A DNA stretch of 64,000 nucleotides from Dentipellis sp. KUC8613 (Eukaryota > Basidiomycota > Agaricomycetes > Russulales > Hericiaceae). Both the position numbers and the translations under genes were made by a program. Position 1 is the first letter of the stretch. Each line of letters opens with the position of its first letter. Shown one piece after another: positions 46,728 through 58,402 of the stretch. The notes beneath the pieces are model-generated. The model was not told the DNA's origin. It was given only the letters and a program-made list of their open reading frames with translations, and searched no databases. The stretch is taken from NCBI GenBank assembly GCA_002286715.1, contig NSJX01000016.1, positions 318,030-382,029 on the forward strand, in the 5' to 3' direction.

Positions 46728-48024
46728 ATGGCTACTCTGCCCGACCTCTCGCGCGTCGCAGCACCGATGGTGAACCAGAGCGACCTCCCATTCAGACTTC
46801 TTGTACGCAAGCACAATGCCTCGCTCACGTACACCCAAATGCTCGACCCTGAGCGCGTCCTCTCTTCTCAAGATTACCTCGAGTTCCACCAACGCGGTCT
46901 CGGCGAGGGCACAGACCGCCCTGTCGTGGTCCAGCTCTGCGGAAATGACCAAAAATTGGTCGTGGAGGCTGCACGCAAATTTCAGGGCTATTGCGATGGC
47001 ATTGGTGTGTACTATTGCACCATTTCTGCCCGGATGTGTGCGCTGATCGCGTGCTCAAGGGGTATAGATCTGAACCTCGGCTGTCCTCAGGAGGCTGCGC
47101 GTGATGGACATTATGGTGCCTACCTGTTAGGTCAAAAAGATTGGCCTCTGAACGAGGCGATGAGTGCGTCGGGGCTCCCTTTCGCCGTCTTGTTAACCTG
47201 CAGCTAACACGCGTCAAGTATCCGCCTTGTCGCATTCCGTGACTGTGCCCGTCTCGGCGAAGCTACGCCTTTGCCAACCTGCGACCAAGACGCTCGAACT
47301 CGCGCAGCGGCTTGAGTGTGCAGGCGCGTCGTGGATCACCTTGCATGCACGTACTGTATCTGCGCGTCGTCGACGGCAAGGTGCAGCAGACTTGACGTAC
47401 GTCCGGACGCTGAAGGAAGGCCTGCGAATACCAGTCCTCAGCAATGGGAACGTGCGAACATGGGAGGATGTCGAAGCAAATCTGGATTTTACGGGCGCAG
47501 ACGGCGTAATGGTTGGTGAGACGCTGTTGGGCAATCCATGGTTCGTGCTCTCAACACCCGCTTCTTATCTATCTACTGATATTTCTTGCTCTGGCACAGT
47601 CTTTTTGAGAACAAGCTTCCGGACCCTGTCCGTATCTCCCTAGAATATCTTGACATATACCGTGAACACCCAGACACCGCGTCACTGCAAACAATCCAAA
47701 CCCACGTTCGACATTTTGTCGAATTCCAATGGTAAAAGATACGCCTCCCTTGCGAGCGCTAGCCGTCCTGACTATGTCAACTTTTCCTTCAGCGGCCGCC
47801 GACCCTGGTTCCACAAATTCCGCAGCACTCTATCGCAGTGCAAAGACGTCGATGAAATCGACAATTTACTCCGAGGACGTGTGCAGCGCTGGCGCGGAGC
47901 GATAGCTGCCTCGCTCGATAACGACACGGACACGGATATGGAAGATGGGCGAGGCTGCCAGAGCGCCGACCGCGAGGAAGCGGCAATGGACATTACCGGG
48001 TTGGATCTTCCAGTCCTTTCATGA
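46728..48024 (+). CDS. DUS1: tRNA-dihydrouridine(16/17) synthase
   Basis: Five exons (46728-47004, 47068-47163, 47219-47540, 47600-47731, 47793-48024) give 352 aa. It is a flavoenzyme that reduces uridines 16/17 in the tRNA D-loop. The TIM-barrel core shows RVAAPMVNQSDLPFRLL, YTQML, VVVQLCGND, DLNLGCPQ with the conserved Cys, SAKLRL, LHARTV, LSNGNVRTWEDVE and GADGVMVGETLLGNP. The short acidic tail (NDTDTDMEDGRG) is unremarkable. The LHARTV segment is followed by an unusual RRRR run where the family normally has a less basic loop. It converges with the p24 gene, whose stop is 515 bp away. Confidence 0.92.
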
Positions 48025-48538
48025 CATGCCGCAGCCTACATTCCGCTCTAATTCCTTGAGGCGGAGTCACCTCGAGCCGACACACCCGGGGCCTGTCTGG
48101 TACCGCCGGGATCTACGCTGCAGCTACCAACAACTTCTATTTCCCTTCAGAGTATTTGCGGGCGTCACATCATTCAAGACGGAGCTTTACGCCTTATAGC
48201 TGTCCAAGTGTACGTGGTGCAAGGATTAGCGCTTTTGTAAGCGTTGTGACGAAGAAATCACAAGCAATCGAGCCTCCATAATTATCTGTGTACCACCCAC
48301 TTGTTCACATAGATGTCCAGCCGAGTGTACATATTGCCTTTTCCTCAGCTCACGCAAGTGTCGTCACGCGACATAAGAGCATGGATCACATCGTCAGGAC
48401 AAAGCTCTCCCCGTCCGAGCATGTAGCTCCGGCGAACTCTCGATCCATTAAATCTTCGACTATCGTAAGCCCGTACAGCAGCCCCACCTGTCCGTGGCCG
48501 TCGCGCTCAAAGGTTTCCCACCCACACGGAACACAACC
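48025..48538. other. Convergent intergenic stretch
   Basis: This interval contains the 3' ends of Dus1 (+) and the p24 gene (-). Only compositional ORFs are seen. Confidence 0.5.
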
Positions 48539-49404
48539 TCAGTCAATGAGGTATTTCCGTTTGAAGAAGGCGCGCAGGTGGAAGATCTGCCACACCCCGA
48601 GACCAATGAGTGATGCCAGCGTGAACCACGCAAACGACTGCACACGCTTGTTAGTCGACACTGCGTGGGATGATCAGCTTTTTTGACACGAATGGCATCC
48701 AGGTAGTGCTTACCATTCGTGCCCAGGAAACGCTCCTCGCGCTTTTTGAGATACCCAAGTTCGTCAACAATTTCCTTCACCATGCCCTCAAGCTTGCGCA
48801 TCTCCGTTTCGAGGCCGGAAAGTGACTCCTGGTTAGCAATAGCACTAGAGGGGACATATACGTCAGAACTATTGCCCGTTCAGACTGATAGCAAGCGCGA
48901 TGTACTTGTAGTCAACCGCGTCCGCGCCAATATCGACGTCGAGGTCAATAATGCGCTGCATCTTCGATGCTTTCTCAGACGGGACATCTAATGACACGAA
49001 TAGAGCATAATTAATTCCCGACCAAACACAGCCCAGAAGCAGCAGCACGCACCATGGCTCAGGTAATTCCTGAAGCACACGCCCACCTCTCCCTCCGAGT
49101 GTGCCGTGATAGCCAGCCTGGTCTCGCCATTGATGTTCTTTTTATGCAGGTATATGTTCTTCGCCGGGCTCGAGTCGATGATCTCCACGTCCACGCGCTG
49201 GTCGGCGCCCGGGCCCACGTTCGCCGTCACGATGACCAGCGCGTTCGGGTGCGCGGTGTTCCAGATGCATTTTGCTGGCGGATAGCGGTAGGACTGCAGC
49301 GAGAACTTGATCGCGTGTGCGGGTGCGGCGAGGAACGCGAGCAGGAAGGCTGCGACGAGGAGGAATGGTGATGTCGTGAACGGTGGTAGTCGTGGCGAAG
49401 GCAT
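48539..49404 (-). CDS. p24 / emp24 family cargo receptor
   Basis: Four exons (49404-49053, 48987-48906, 48844-48714, 48660-48539) give 228 aa. The order is signal peptide (FLLVAAFLLAFLAAPAHA), GOLD domain with the two conserved cysteines (PPAKCIWNT and GEVGVCFRNYL), a coiled coil (EMRKLEGMVKEIVDELGYLKKREE), one membrane helix (WFTLASLIGLGVWQI) and the cytosolic tail LRAFFKRKYLID. The FF pair and lysines in that tail are the COPII/COPI sorting signals of p24 proteins. It cycles between ER and Golgi and concentrates cargo, including GPI-anchored proteins. The subfamily (alpha, beta, gamma or delta) is not settled from sequence alone. Confidence 0.93.
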
Positions 49405-49740
49405 GGTGTGCGAGACGGGTATCCTTCGACGAATATGAGAACGTAAGTCGGGCTAGGTGAGAGGGTGGCTGCCGGTCTGTTGGCAACTCGGACGCTGGCG
49501 ACGCCGACGAGGATATTGCGATGGACGTTGTGGAGGACAGTGAGAACGTGGCGCGTACGCGCGGACCGGTTCGGACCACGCCGAGTCTGCAGGTGGCAGG
49601 CGCGAAATGCTAGAACGCGTTCTCTTCTCCTCATGATGACCCATACGGTCCGCCTCTTCCTCAGCTGACGTTCCCTGATTATCATAAAAGCAGGGTGCTC
49701 GTAATGTCGTCTGCTTCTTAGCCCTCTTGTGCTTGAAGCA
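49405..49740. other. Divergent promoter region, p24 / galactonate dehydratase
   Basis: 336 bp separate the two start codons. No clear TATA box or repeat is visible, and opposing ORFs here are shadows of composition. Confidence 0.45.
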
Positions 49741-51368
49741 ATGTCTCTGCAAACCCCGCGATCAAGCTTCATCTCCCAGGTTGAGGTATACAAACGCCAG
49801 AAGTCTAATCGCTAACTGGCATTGACACGGTTACCCAGATCTTCCGTCTCCCTCCCCGATGGCTCTTTGTACGCGTTGAGACAACCGACGGCTTCGTCGG
49901 GTGGGGCGAAGCGACCCTCGAAGGCCATACCGAAGCTGTTGAAGGGGCATTCGACGACCTCCGAGAGCGCTTTGTCGGCTGGGATGCCGACGGAATCGAG
50001 GACATCTGGCAGCATGCATACCGTGCGCGCTTCTATCGCGGCGGCCCTGTCTTGATGGTACGTACCACCCTCTCAGACGCAGCGGAGGACTCATGTCCGA
50101 TGTTGCGAAGTCTGCTCTATCTGGGCTAGACATCGCACTTTGGGATATCAAAGGCAAGAAGCTTGGCGTGCCGGTCTGGCAATTGCTTGGGGGGAAAGTA
50201 CGGGACCGAGTGAAGGTGTACGGTTGGATCGGTGGCGATAAACCGAATGACGTTTACAGCGGCGCGATGCTCAGGAAAGAGCAAGGTTTCACGGCCGTAA
50301 AGATGAACGGGACAGGTATGTCACGATCCGCTCCAAATTTCACGAAATTAAATAATCCCATTCAGATTCTATCGCATGGATTGACTCCCCTGCGATCCTC
50401 ACGGAGACCGTCAACCGAGTGAGGTCGGTGCGGAGTCTCGGTCTGGATGTCGGCGTCGATTTTCATGGCCGTCTGCACAAGGGGATGGCCAAACAATTGG
50501 CAAGTCTCCTGGAGCCTCACCAGCCCTTGTTTCTCGAGGGTACGCGTGTGTGATTTTGCAAGGCCCTCGGATTCAGTTGATTGTTGTGTCCAGAACCGCT
50601 CCTGCCGACGCAACCGGAAGAGATTGCAGACCTCAAGCATATTGTTTCAACACCTATCGCCCTTGGCGAGCGTCTCTTCACCCGCTCTGATTTCAGGCCT
50701 TACCTGGAAAAGCGTGCTATAGATATCGCCCAGCCCGACGTTCGTCTATCGCCTCGACTGACCTGGATGTGTAATTAATATCCCGTTTCAAGGTTGCTCA
50801 CTGTGGTGGCATTAGCGAGCTTCGCCGCATTGCGTCTCTGACAGAGACGTATGACGTCGCCCTCGCCCCGCATTGCCCACTCGGCCCTGTAGCCCTTGCC
50901 GCGTGCATGCAGGTGGCTATTCACGCGCCTAACTGTCAGCATCCTTTCTCCCAATGGTTAGTCTTCTAACACCACCATTCTGACAACTTTTGCAGTCGTC
51001 ATTCAGGAGATGAGCTGGCAGGTAAGGCGACAGATTTGTCACGATCCCGAGTGACAGCGTTGATCATCTCACCTACTCTATACTTCAGATGCACTACAAC
51101 CAAGGCGCCGATTTGTTCACATATTTGAGCGATGCTTCCGTCTTTGCCGTGAAGGAGGGTCACGTTGAAGCTCTCCAAGGTGCGTCGTCGATGAGGCCCA
51201 TGCACGGCAAAGCGCGGTATTCATCGAAAATGACTACGTATAGGCCCTGGGCTAGGAATCGAGATCAACGAGCCTTTGGTCCGAGAAACCGCTACGAAAT
51301 ACGCTGAAGAGAAACCTTGGAGAAACACGGTATGGAGGGGCCCAGATGGCACTTTGCGGGAGTGGTGA
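49741..51368 (+). CDS. Enolase-superfamily sugar-acid dehydratase (D-galactonate dehydratase-like)
   Basis: Nine exons (49741-49785, 49839-50057, 50111-50315, 50366-50539, 50594-50739, 50793-50934, 50996-51021, 51089-51179, 51244-51368) give 390 aa, typical of galactonate dehydratases. The capping domain starts [42 protein letters not shown] leads into the barrel. Metal ligands and acid/base residues are in [25 protein letters not shown] and [22 protein letters not shown] and [18 protein letters not shown] complete the active site. It should dehydrate a galactonate-type acid to its 2-keto-3-deoxy derivative. The exact substrate stereochemistry is inferred from similarity. Confidence 0.88.
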
Positions 51369-51639
51369 CCTCGCCGTTACTTTCAACAATTTACCCCAGC
51401 ACTGTTGTGGCATTGCCAAGCAACACGAACTGTTTGAAAACCATTCGTGTACCATGAGATTGTGAAGCACTTGACATGCGTATGCTTATCGGCATCCTCC
51501 TTTCAGTCCACGGTAAAGATTGACCGCTTGCACCATGTCCTGGGAATGTCAAATCTCCGCGGATTTGTCTACAGTGTAGTATCTTACTAACAATCCATGC
51601 ACAAGACTGTCAAATCGACGCCTGAGTAGGCCGGTGTAC
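51369..51639. other. Intergenic stretch
   Basis: This is the 3' flank of the galactonate-dehydratase-like gene. No feature is seen. Confidence 0.5.
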
Positions 51640-51825
51640 ATCGCCTACCGTTCATCCGAAGACAGCGCAACCGACGTTCATGGTACTAATGTTGGCGCAC
51701 AGCATCGCGCTTAGCGCATACTGGCGACTGGTTGCCAGTGTCAGTTCTAGCATTCGTTGCATTCAGACCGGCGGTTGGGTGGCCGGTGGGAAGTATGTAT
51801 GGGTCGCTGTATCTGGTGAGTCAAC
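51640..51825 (+). pseudogene. Decayed fragment of a UbiA-type prenyltransferase gene
   Basis: This segment aligns by eye with about 53895-54090, the end of the third exon of the intact UbiA gene downstream. The shared 16-base word AGCATCGCGCTTAGCG is exact. Flanking words match with substitutions: CATCGTTCATCCGAA against CTACCGTTCATCCGAA, and GCGTTCGTGGCGTTT against GCATTCGTTGCATTC. The end resembles the exon end plus the splice donor (TGTATCTGGTGAGT against TGTATATGGTCAGT). No upstream exon of that gene is recognisable here, so this is a broken tandem copy. Confidence 0.75.
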
Positions 51826-53128
51826 GTTTGAGAACCTGTGCCTAGGGTGTATCTGAAACATAGATCATGGAGACACGGTCATCCATGGCGCATACGCGTC
51901 CTGCATGCTCAGGCGACATCTAGGACTTGCACAGTAATCAACCTCAAGACCGTTGATACGAATCTAGGCTGCCGGCAGGATTCGTGGCTACAAAGGATCA
52001 GTTTTTTTTTTGCAATTCTGGACAACAGATATGACCAACCACGCCTTCGGACTCGAGCAGACGCGCAAGCGCGAGTAGTATTCAGTCTTTTAGTGTCAAA
52101 CTTGACTTTCATTGTCTTGGAAACGCTACGCTTATCTGTGCACACGGACAGGCTAGGCAAAAACACGAGTGTACACGCCAGGAATCTACAAGTCTCAGAC
52201 GTAAAGCGTCGGGGGTTGCAGATCACAAGCGCTTGAGAGCACTCACAATTCATCGGGACTCGGTTCTTGACGCCGAACATTCTACCACCGACTTCGGCAT
52301 CTATTAAGCTATAATGAATGAACGTGCTTAGCCGCCGAGGTACACAGTTCGCCAATCTTCTGTGGGCCACGGAGCTTCCAGGTTTCTGAGTACGTGTGTT
52401 TTTAGGACGCCTTATCTCGAACGTGTTTATGAATGACATGATTGGTCCTTCGGACAGGAAATGCCCTTACTGATCACCTATCGGGACCACACATGCTGAA
52501 TGCCGCTGTCATCCAGAATGAAGATTCACGGCTTCCGCAGACGTTCCGAGACGATTCACGATAGAAGGATCAGATAGGTAGTCTTGGAACCCAAGCGAGT
52601 ATGTCTCCGTATTGTTGTCGGGATATCACGGTGCTGACCGAGGCCCTGTCATGGTGTCAGGACGAAACGCGCCGTACCCCGGCTTTGATAGGCGTAGATT
52701 ACTCGTTTGAACACCCGACGTACAGCTTTGGCCGGTGGATAGGCTTCCGACGTCGACCCTGTATGATATACGAAAAGACCAGGCGCTCTCTTAGGGTCTC
52801 GTATGTCGAAGTGAGACTCACGAGTCCTGCCAGGGTTCGTCGACCTGATGGCGAACACAAGTGTAAGTCGGAGCTGGTGCGGGCTCGATTGTATCGCTTT
52901 CTGTTCCAGGAAGACAAGAAAGGCAAGACTGAGCCATTGGGTGCTATGATTGCATGAAGATAGGTCTTGATACTCCACGGGCAGGTATTTCGGTGCCGGT
53001 CACGCTGCATGTTTTTCATATTTGATTTCCCTGCAAACGTTTAAAAGGCCAGGGCATCGATCGTGTTGCAGCATCCAGTCGCCTCGGAACACCTGCCCCA
53101 CCACTCCCACCTCAAAACACTGCACTCA
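51826..53128. other. 1.3-kb stretch with unrecognised ORFs
   Basis: A 177-codon minus-strand ORF (51909-52439) and a 119-codon plus-strand ORF (52601-52957) are open but lack domains, splice support or known motifs. The promoter of the UbiA gene should lie at the right end. Confidence 0.45.
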
Positions 53129-54213
53129 ATGTCTACATCAGCTCTACGAACCGCGCAGAAATCATTGAAGTCACTGGTCTACCATGCGCAAACGATGTAC
53201 TTGTTCACTAAGGCCGACATCCCAGTGGTCATTCTTCCCAACGTATGTACACATCTTTGTCTTATTGCTGCACGTTCTGACTTTGAAATCTATGACTGTA
53301 GGTATGCCTCGCTGTTACTTCGGGGCCCCTCGCATCTCCTTCCCACCTTGTGCACGTCGTATTCTGGATATGGCTACACACACTTGCCCTTGATCTATCC
53401 AACCAAACCCTCGACTTAGTCGAGGACGCGCACAACAAACCATACCGTCCCATCCCGGCAGGCCGCATCTCCTACCGCGCCGCATGCGTCCTTCGCTGGG
53501 TGCTACCCCTCGTGTGCTGGGCCTGGAGCGCCAGCTATAGCCTCCCGCTCCTCTATGCGAGCATCGCCAATTGTCTCATCGTGGTCCTGTACGACGAAAT
53601 GGGTGGCGCCGCCGGCCACTGGTTGTATCGAAATATCCTAAACTCGATCGGTCACGCCAGTATTGAAGTCGGGGCGTGTCTATTGGCCGGTACGCTGTCT
53701 GCATGCTTTGTCAAATGTGCATGTGAGCCTTGAGGTCTAATTAAAGCATCCCAGGCAACGACGTCAATGTCCTCCATCCCACCGCTCTGCGTGCCATCCT
53801 TTGCAGCGCATGCATCATTCTCCTCACGATCCACGCGCAAGACTTCAAAGACGCACCGGGCGATGCGCTCGTGGGCCGCCGCACGCTGCCCATCGTTCAT
53901 CCGAAAACCGCACGGCCGACGCTTCTGGTCCTGATGGTGGCGTCTAGCATCGCGCTTAGCGTTTACTGGCGGCTCGTGGCGGCGGCTGCCCTGGCGTTCG
54001 TGGCGTTTGGGTCGGCGATTGGGTGGCTGTTCTTCTCTGAAACGACGAAGGAGGCAGATAAGAGGCATCTGTCGTTGTATATGGTCAGTTTAACCCTTTT
54101 ACTTGATCCTCTCCAAACATTCTAAACTGTGGGCTGCTTCGTAGATTTGGTTGTCCGTCGCACATACACTCCCCGCCTATTCAAACGCCCTCTGGACTGC
54201 ATCCTTATTTTGA
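53129..54213 (+). CDS. UbiA-type membrane prenyltransferase / terpene cyclase-like protein
   Basis: Four exons (53129-53242, 53302-53689, 53755-54083, 54145-54213) give 299 aa. It is a polytopic membrane protein with about seven to eight hydrophobic segments. The first aspartate-rich region lies in LDLSNQTLDLVEDAHNKPYR followed by PIPAGRIS. The second is HAQDFKDAPGDALVGRRTLP. Together these fix Mg-diphosphate in UbiA enzymes. Agaricomycetes carry many UbiA-like genes, and some members of the superfamily (fumagillin pathway) cyclise farnesyl diphosphate instead of transferring a prenyl group. No other secondary-metabolite gene is adjacent, so substrate and product are open. A decayed partial copy lies 1.5 kb upstream. 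Confidence 0.85.
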
Positions 54214-54964
54214 TATTCAAAAGGCCAGGGAGATAGTCTGGCGCGCGTGCTTACAGTCAGAGTTAGAGATGCCTTCGATCCGTAGTCTTGCCACATCCAT
54301 ACAAACTTGACTAGATTCAAGTGATCGTATTTTCGTCGTAATCCTCAAGTCCGACTCTACTTAAAAAGGTTGCGTTGATTCTCATGTCTGTGACGTCTAC
54401 TGCATGCATAGAAAACAGTACTTATATCAATATTGTCACCCTTATTTCACGCTGACTGGCTTAGACTTTGGAATCAATTCATTTCACTCACCATTGAACT
54501 TACCATGAGCAAGACCAACAAACAAGCTCACAACTATCTCTGGGAACGTCCACCGCGATCTGCGCGTATGATTACTTTCACAATCATAATCAGTACTAGA
54601 GCAAGACAGCACAAAGCTTGGAACTTAGTACGTCAGGGCCAGGCGAAGGCCCCCGTCCACCTGTGCAACAACATAGCTGCATTTCATGCGGCGGGTAATC
54701 TATATGGTCTATATCTGTATGCCTAATCCGCCAGTCAGCGAACACGCATATACACGGAAGAAGAGCAAAGAATCCCAATCTTCCATTGGACGCCAACTAA
54801 AATGGTCCATACAGGCGGTTCAAGGGAGTTCGTATCATGTACAAGAAAAGCTAGAAGCTGCAGATAGCAGAGATTCAGAAAAGGCATATTTTGGAAGAAG
54901 AACATATATCGTTATGATTACTCGCCCAACGCCAAGTGTCACTGTCCGTCACAATAGTCCATGG
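54214..54964. other. Convergent intergenic stretch
   Basis: This interval lies between the UbiA stop (+) and the stop of the splicing protein (-) and holds no recognised feature. Confidence 0.5.
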
Positions 54965-56741
54965 TCAAGCAGGGCCTGAAGTAGTGGTGCTACTTCCCTT
55001 GCGCGTCCGCATGACCTTGTTACGCAGCGCCTTTTCTTTCAGTTCGTTTTCTCGCTGACGTAGGTCTTCCTCATTCTTGACTGGCGGGGCTCTATTCTGT
55101 CCAACACCAATGGTGGGGAGGGTACGATTGTCAACACTGGGGTGCCACAGATGCGTTATTTGTACTCGCCTCAGCATTATTCTGCTCTTCCAATTCGACT
55201 TTGCGCTTTTCTGCATCCGCCTGGCCTTTGATTTTCAAACCGCCCGTCTCTGGACCGGCAGCCTCTTGACCTTTGTCTTTCCTCTCGGATTTACCTCCCC
55301 CTCGCTCCACAGGGGACTTTCGTCCATCACGCGAGTCGCGACTGGTACTGTGCGACCTACTGCGGTCTCGTCTGCCACCTCGGCGAAGGGGAGATCGAGA
55401 GCTGGAAGGGGTGCGGCCTCTGCGCCGCCTTGGTGGACTCGGGCTTCGTCGTCGTCTAGGACTGATGCTAGGACTTCTTCTTCTGGGGCTCCTACTCCTA
55501 CTCCGGCTCCTGCTGGGGCTCAGTCTCCTTCTCCGTGGAGGGGGGCTACGGCTATCGCGCGCGCGCCTCTTCCCTCGATATGTGCCGCGGGGCGGCGAGC
55601 TCGAAGGGGAACGTGCGCGTCTACGGGAGATTGGGGAACGAGAGCGTTTGCGCGGTAGAGGAGAACGAGAACGAGAACGAGCGCGCATCCGAGGCGGCGA
55701 CCGACTAGGAGAGGGCGACCGACCGCGACGAGGTGGCGGAGAGCGTGTCCGGGAACGGCCTCGTCCGTGTGGTGGAGGCGAGCGAGACCGCAGACGATGA
55801 ACCGGCGAACCGCCACGTCGGGGAGGAGTGCGAGAACGGGAGGAACGGTCACTTGCTGGAGTGCGGCGGCGAGGTGGGGTACGTGATCGGGAGCGACTGG
55901 GAGAGCGAAAGCGATTGCGCTGCAAGTCGAAGGACATAATCAGCACATAAAATATGCTTCAAAATGGGAAACCACTCACGCCACCTCGCGCACCCCATCC
56001 CCCATCTCTCGGTCGGTCCTCAAAGCCAAAGCCACCCCTCCCTCTCCTGCCTCTGCCTCTTCCACGGCCGCCACCGCGACTCTCTCTATCGCCTCTCTCC
56101 CTTTCGCGAATCTCGTCCAAACGTTGTCTGCGGTCCCGTTCGTCCAACGCACGTGTGTCACCTTCCTTCGCACGGCGCATCTCCTCTTTTTTCTCCTCCA
56201 CAAAAGTACGGGGGATACCAGCGGGGGAGTCTTGAGCTTCGATAAGAAGCTTCCAAAGTGCTGACATGAAAGCGGGTGTAGAGGTAGTAAGAAACCCGGT
56301 CAGATTGATCTGCATCTTTTTGGGGTCAGGCGTCTAGGGCATGGACGTCAGCTTTGCGTGCGCAGGAGGTTGACTAGAGGTCGAGCGCACCGGCTGAGAC
56401 TCATCTTCCAGCAGTCCCATGGCATATTCCACTACGACCTCATCTTCAAAACCGATAAGCTCGACGACCTTTTTGGCTACCCACGGTCGTATGACCTGTA
56501 GGTTGACTTTCCGCATGTCGACCTTGCATGGACCTATCTTAGCCTCATGCTACACAGGGGCAATAGATGGCACACCTTCTTGTCAAATTCGGACGGGAAC
56601 TTCATCGTTTTGAGGAGTTTCAGCTCCTTGTCAGAAAACCTGCGGTCCTGATCAGCCGAAGTGCCTTTGAAGAAGCCTACGACATGCTGGTAAGAGGGAG
56701 ATAAGACACGTCTATAGAGCGAGCTCACCAGCGTCCGCCAT
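54965..56741 (-). CDS. PWI-domain SR-rich splicing factor (SRRM1/SRm160-like)
   Basis: Six exons (56741-56729, 56676-56576, 56522-56391, 56333-55980, 55919-~55170, 55096-54965) give about 493 aa. The N-terminus (MADAGFFKGTSADQDRRFSD) and the PWI domain (VNLQVIRPWVAKKVVELIGF, DPKKMQINLTGFL) are those of SRm160, a nuclear co-activator of pre-mRNA splicing that binds nucleic acid through PWI. An acidic/basic helix and an RGG-like stretch follow, then ~200 residues dominated by RS and RSRSP dipeptides. The C-terminus is a Lys/Glu helix. The last intron is uncertain: a GC donor at 55169 (GAG/gcgagt, 73 nt) or a weak GT donor (52 nt) both keep frame, whereas the stronger-looking GTACAA donor leads straight to a stop. 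Confidence 0.9.
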
Positions 56742-57416
56742 GGTTCACAACGACAAGAAGTTTAGAAAAGAAGTTAGTAGGTCGCTATCAACGACGACTG
56801 GGGAGCAGATGTCCCAATGGACGGACAAGCGCACGCGTGGGAACGGTGCACGTGGAGAAGAAGACACTGTCCAAAAAAAGAAGGCGCTGAAGATGAAATT
56901 GGCAACTTCAATTCACAGCGCCAAGTTTGGCGGCAGTCGCCGTCGCTACATATCGCGCTCCACGGCCGTTACGAACGTGCTAGAACATATGGATCTACAG
57001 CTTACGTCCAACAACATCTCTTGTGGCGTCCTTCAACGCGATCCGTCGGGGGCAGTCAATTAAAATGTTCGTCTCTATGACCCGCTGGCAACGCCGAACT
57101 GTTCTCGGAACACGTGAACGTCAACCAGCGCTGGTGGTTATCTTTATGCTTGATACACTGCCACATATCTTGGCCAATGACAGCCTCATATGCAGACGGT
57201 TCGGCCCCCAGATTCGTGACCTCCACGCCTATTCCGCTTCGGGAAAGGCATCATAGCCGTAATCTCTCGACTGCATGAATGGCATAGAAGCACTTATCAC
57301 GGCTCCGAGCGAGACTAACTGTTCTCATGATCTGACGCTCAGCCTCAGCCTCTGTCTCCTCCTCCCATCTTCATCTCCTCTGACCACGCTGGGCGAGTGA
57401 AGGCACTGGGGAAGTC
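56742..57416. other. Divergent intergenic stretch
   Basis: This is the promoter region shared by the splicing factor and paralog C. A 108-codon plus-strand ORF starts at 56740 within the same CCATGG palindrome as the splicing-factor start codon. It has no recognisable feature and is probably fortuitous. Confidence 0.45.
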
Positions 57417-58402
57417 ATGTCGTCCGACTCTTCCCCTGGGACGCCCTTTCCCATGGACTCCCCAGACCCGGTCGTGCCTTCACCGTCAACCCCGACTACA
57501 TCTACATCTTTCGAATCATCACCCAGTCAAAGCTCGAGCTCGGTCGCCGACTACCGCACAAACACTGGCGATTCCTCCAGCACACTCACCTTCCTTTTGG
57601 TTTTCCTTGCAATCTTTGTGGTCTTCATGGGTACCGTCGTTGGTGGCCGTCGAGCACTCGGGCGGCGTCGGGCAGCTGCTGAAGAAGCTCGCCTGGTCGA
57701 AGAGCGCCGCACCAGAGAGGACCAGAGGCCGATGATGTGGGACGTATGGTTGGAAAGAGGGGATAAAGGAGGGAAAGGTCCTTGCGAGGGCAGCAGTGCG
57801 AGCCACGATAACAGATGGGCAGACATCATGGTAAGCAATGTCTGCGCAATTGCGAAGATCTGATCCCTCATATCATCTTCCCCCTTCTGTTCCCGGCAAT
57901 ACATTAGCCGATGTCTGCCTGGGTCGATTCTCCCCGTCGCCGACCTCCTACGCGTAGCCCCCCGCCTGGCCTCTTTCTACCGTCCCCTGCACCAATACCG
58001 TATGCATTGGACCATCACGTCATGATGTCCCAGGCATGGTTTCGCGGGATCTATCCATTGGAAGCTCCCGTCAGTTCTTCAGACGCGCATCCACCTACCC
58101 CGACGCCTTCACCCGTACCCGAGCCACCAAAATTGCATGTGTCTGTCCTTATACAAATGCCATCGCCCAACCGAACGAAGTCTCAATCTAATGCGGAGGT
58201 CGACGCCGAAGGAACAGCGGATAATCCGGGGAGGAACAACGTATTGGGAGAGGACGGAGAGTACATGATCGGCCTGGCTGACATGCCAGCATCGATTTTG
58301 GGACCAGAGGTGCGAGACGGCAGTGAAAGTAATAGTGACATCAGGGCTCAGGTGGCCCACCAGACTAACTGGTTGAGAGGATTGGCGCGCGAGAATATAT
58401 AA
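57417..58402 (+). CDS. Small single-pass membrane protein, family member C
   Basis: Two exons (57417-57830, 57908-58402) give 302 aa. The N-terminus (1-56) is Ser/Thr/Pro-rich. One membrane helix spans ~57-79 (LTFLLVFLAIFVVFMG), followed by an Arg-rich stretch. It shares four blocks with members A and B: WDVW (~108-111), WADIM-PMS across the intron, VSVLIQMPSP, and EYMIG. The intron lies at exactly the same codon boundary (phase 0, before the Pro) with a normal GTAAGC donor. It is 80 residues longer than A and B because of a Pro-rich insertion after the third block's equivalent of PMS. It is 35 kb from the A/B pair, so this is an older or dispersed copy. Function is unknown. Confidence 0.78.

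Noticed and set aside
55164..55165. GTACAA donor for the last intron of the splicing factor
   Set aside because: Joining it to the only good acceptor creates an immediate stop codon and loses the conserved Lys/Glu C-terminus.
55273..55800. 175-codon plus-strand Leu/Arg/Gly-rich ORF
   Set aside because: Antisense shadow of the RS-repeat region of the splicing factor.
56740..57063. 108-codon plus-strand ORF whose ATG overlaps the splicing-factor start codon in a CCATGG palindrome
   Set aside because: No domain or splice context is visible. The overlap is explained by the palindrome.
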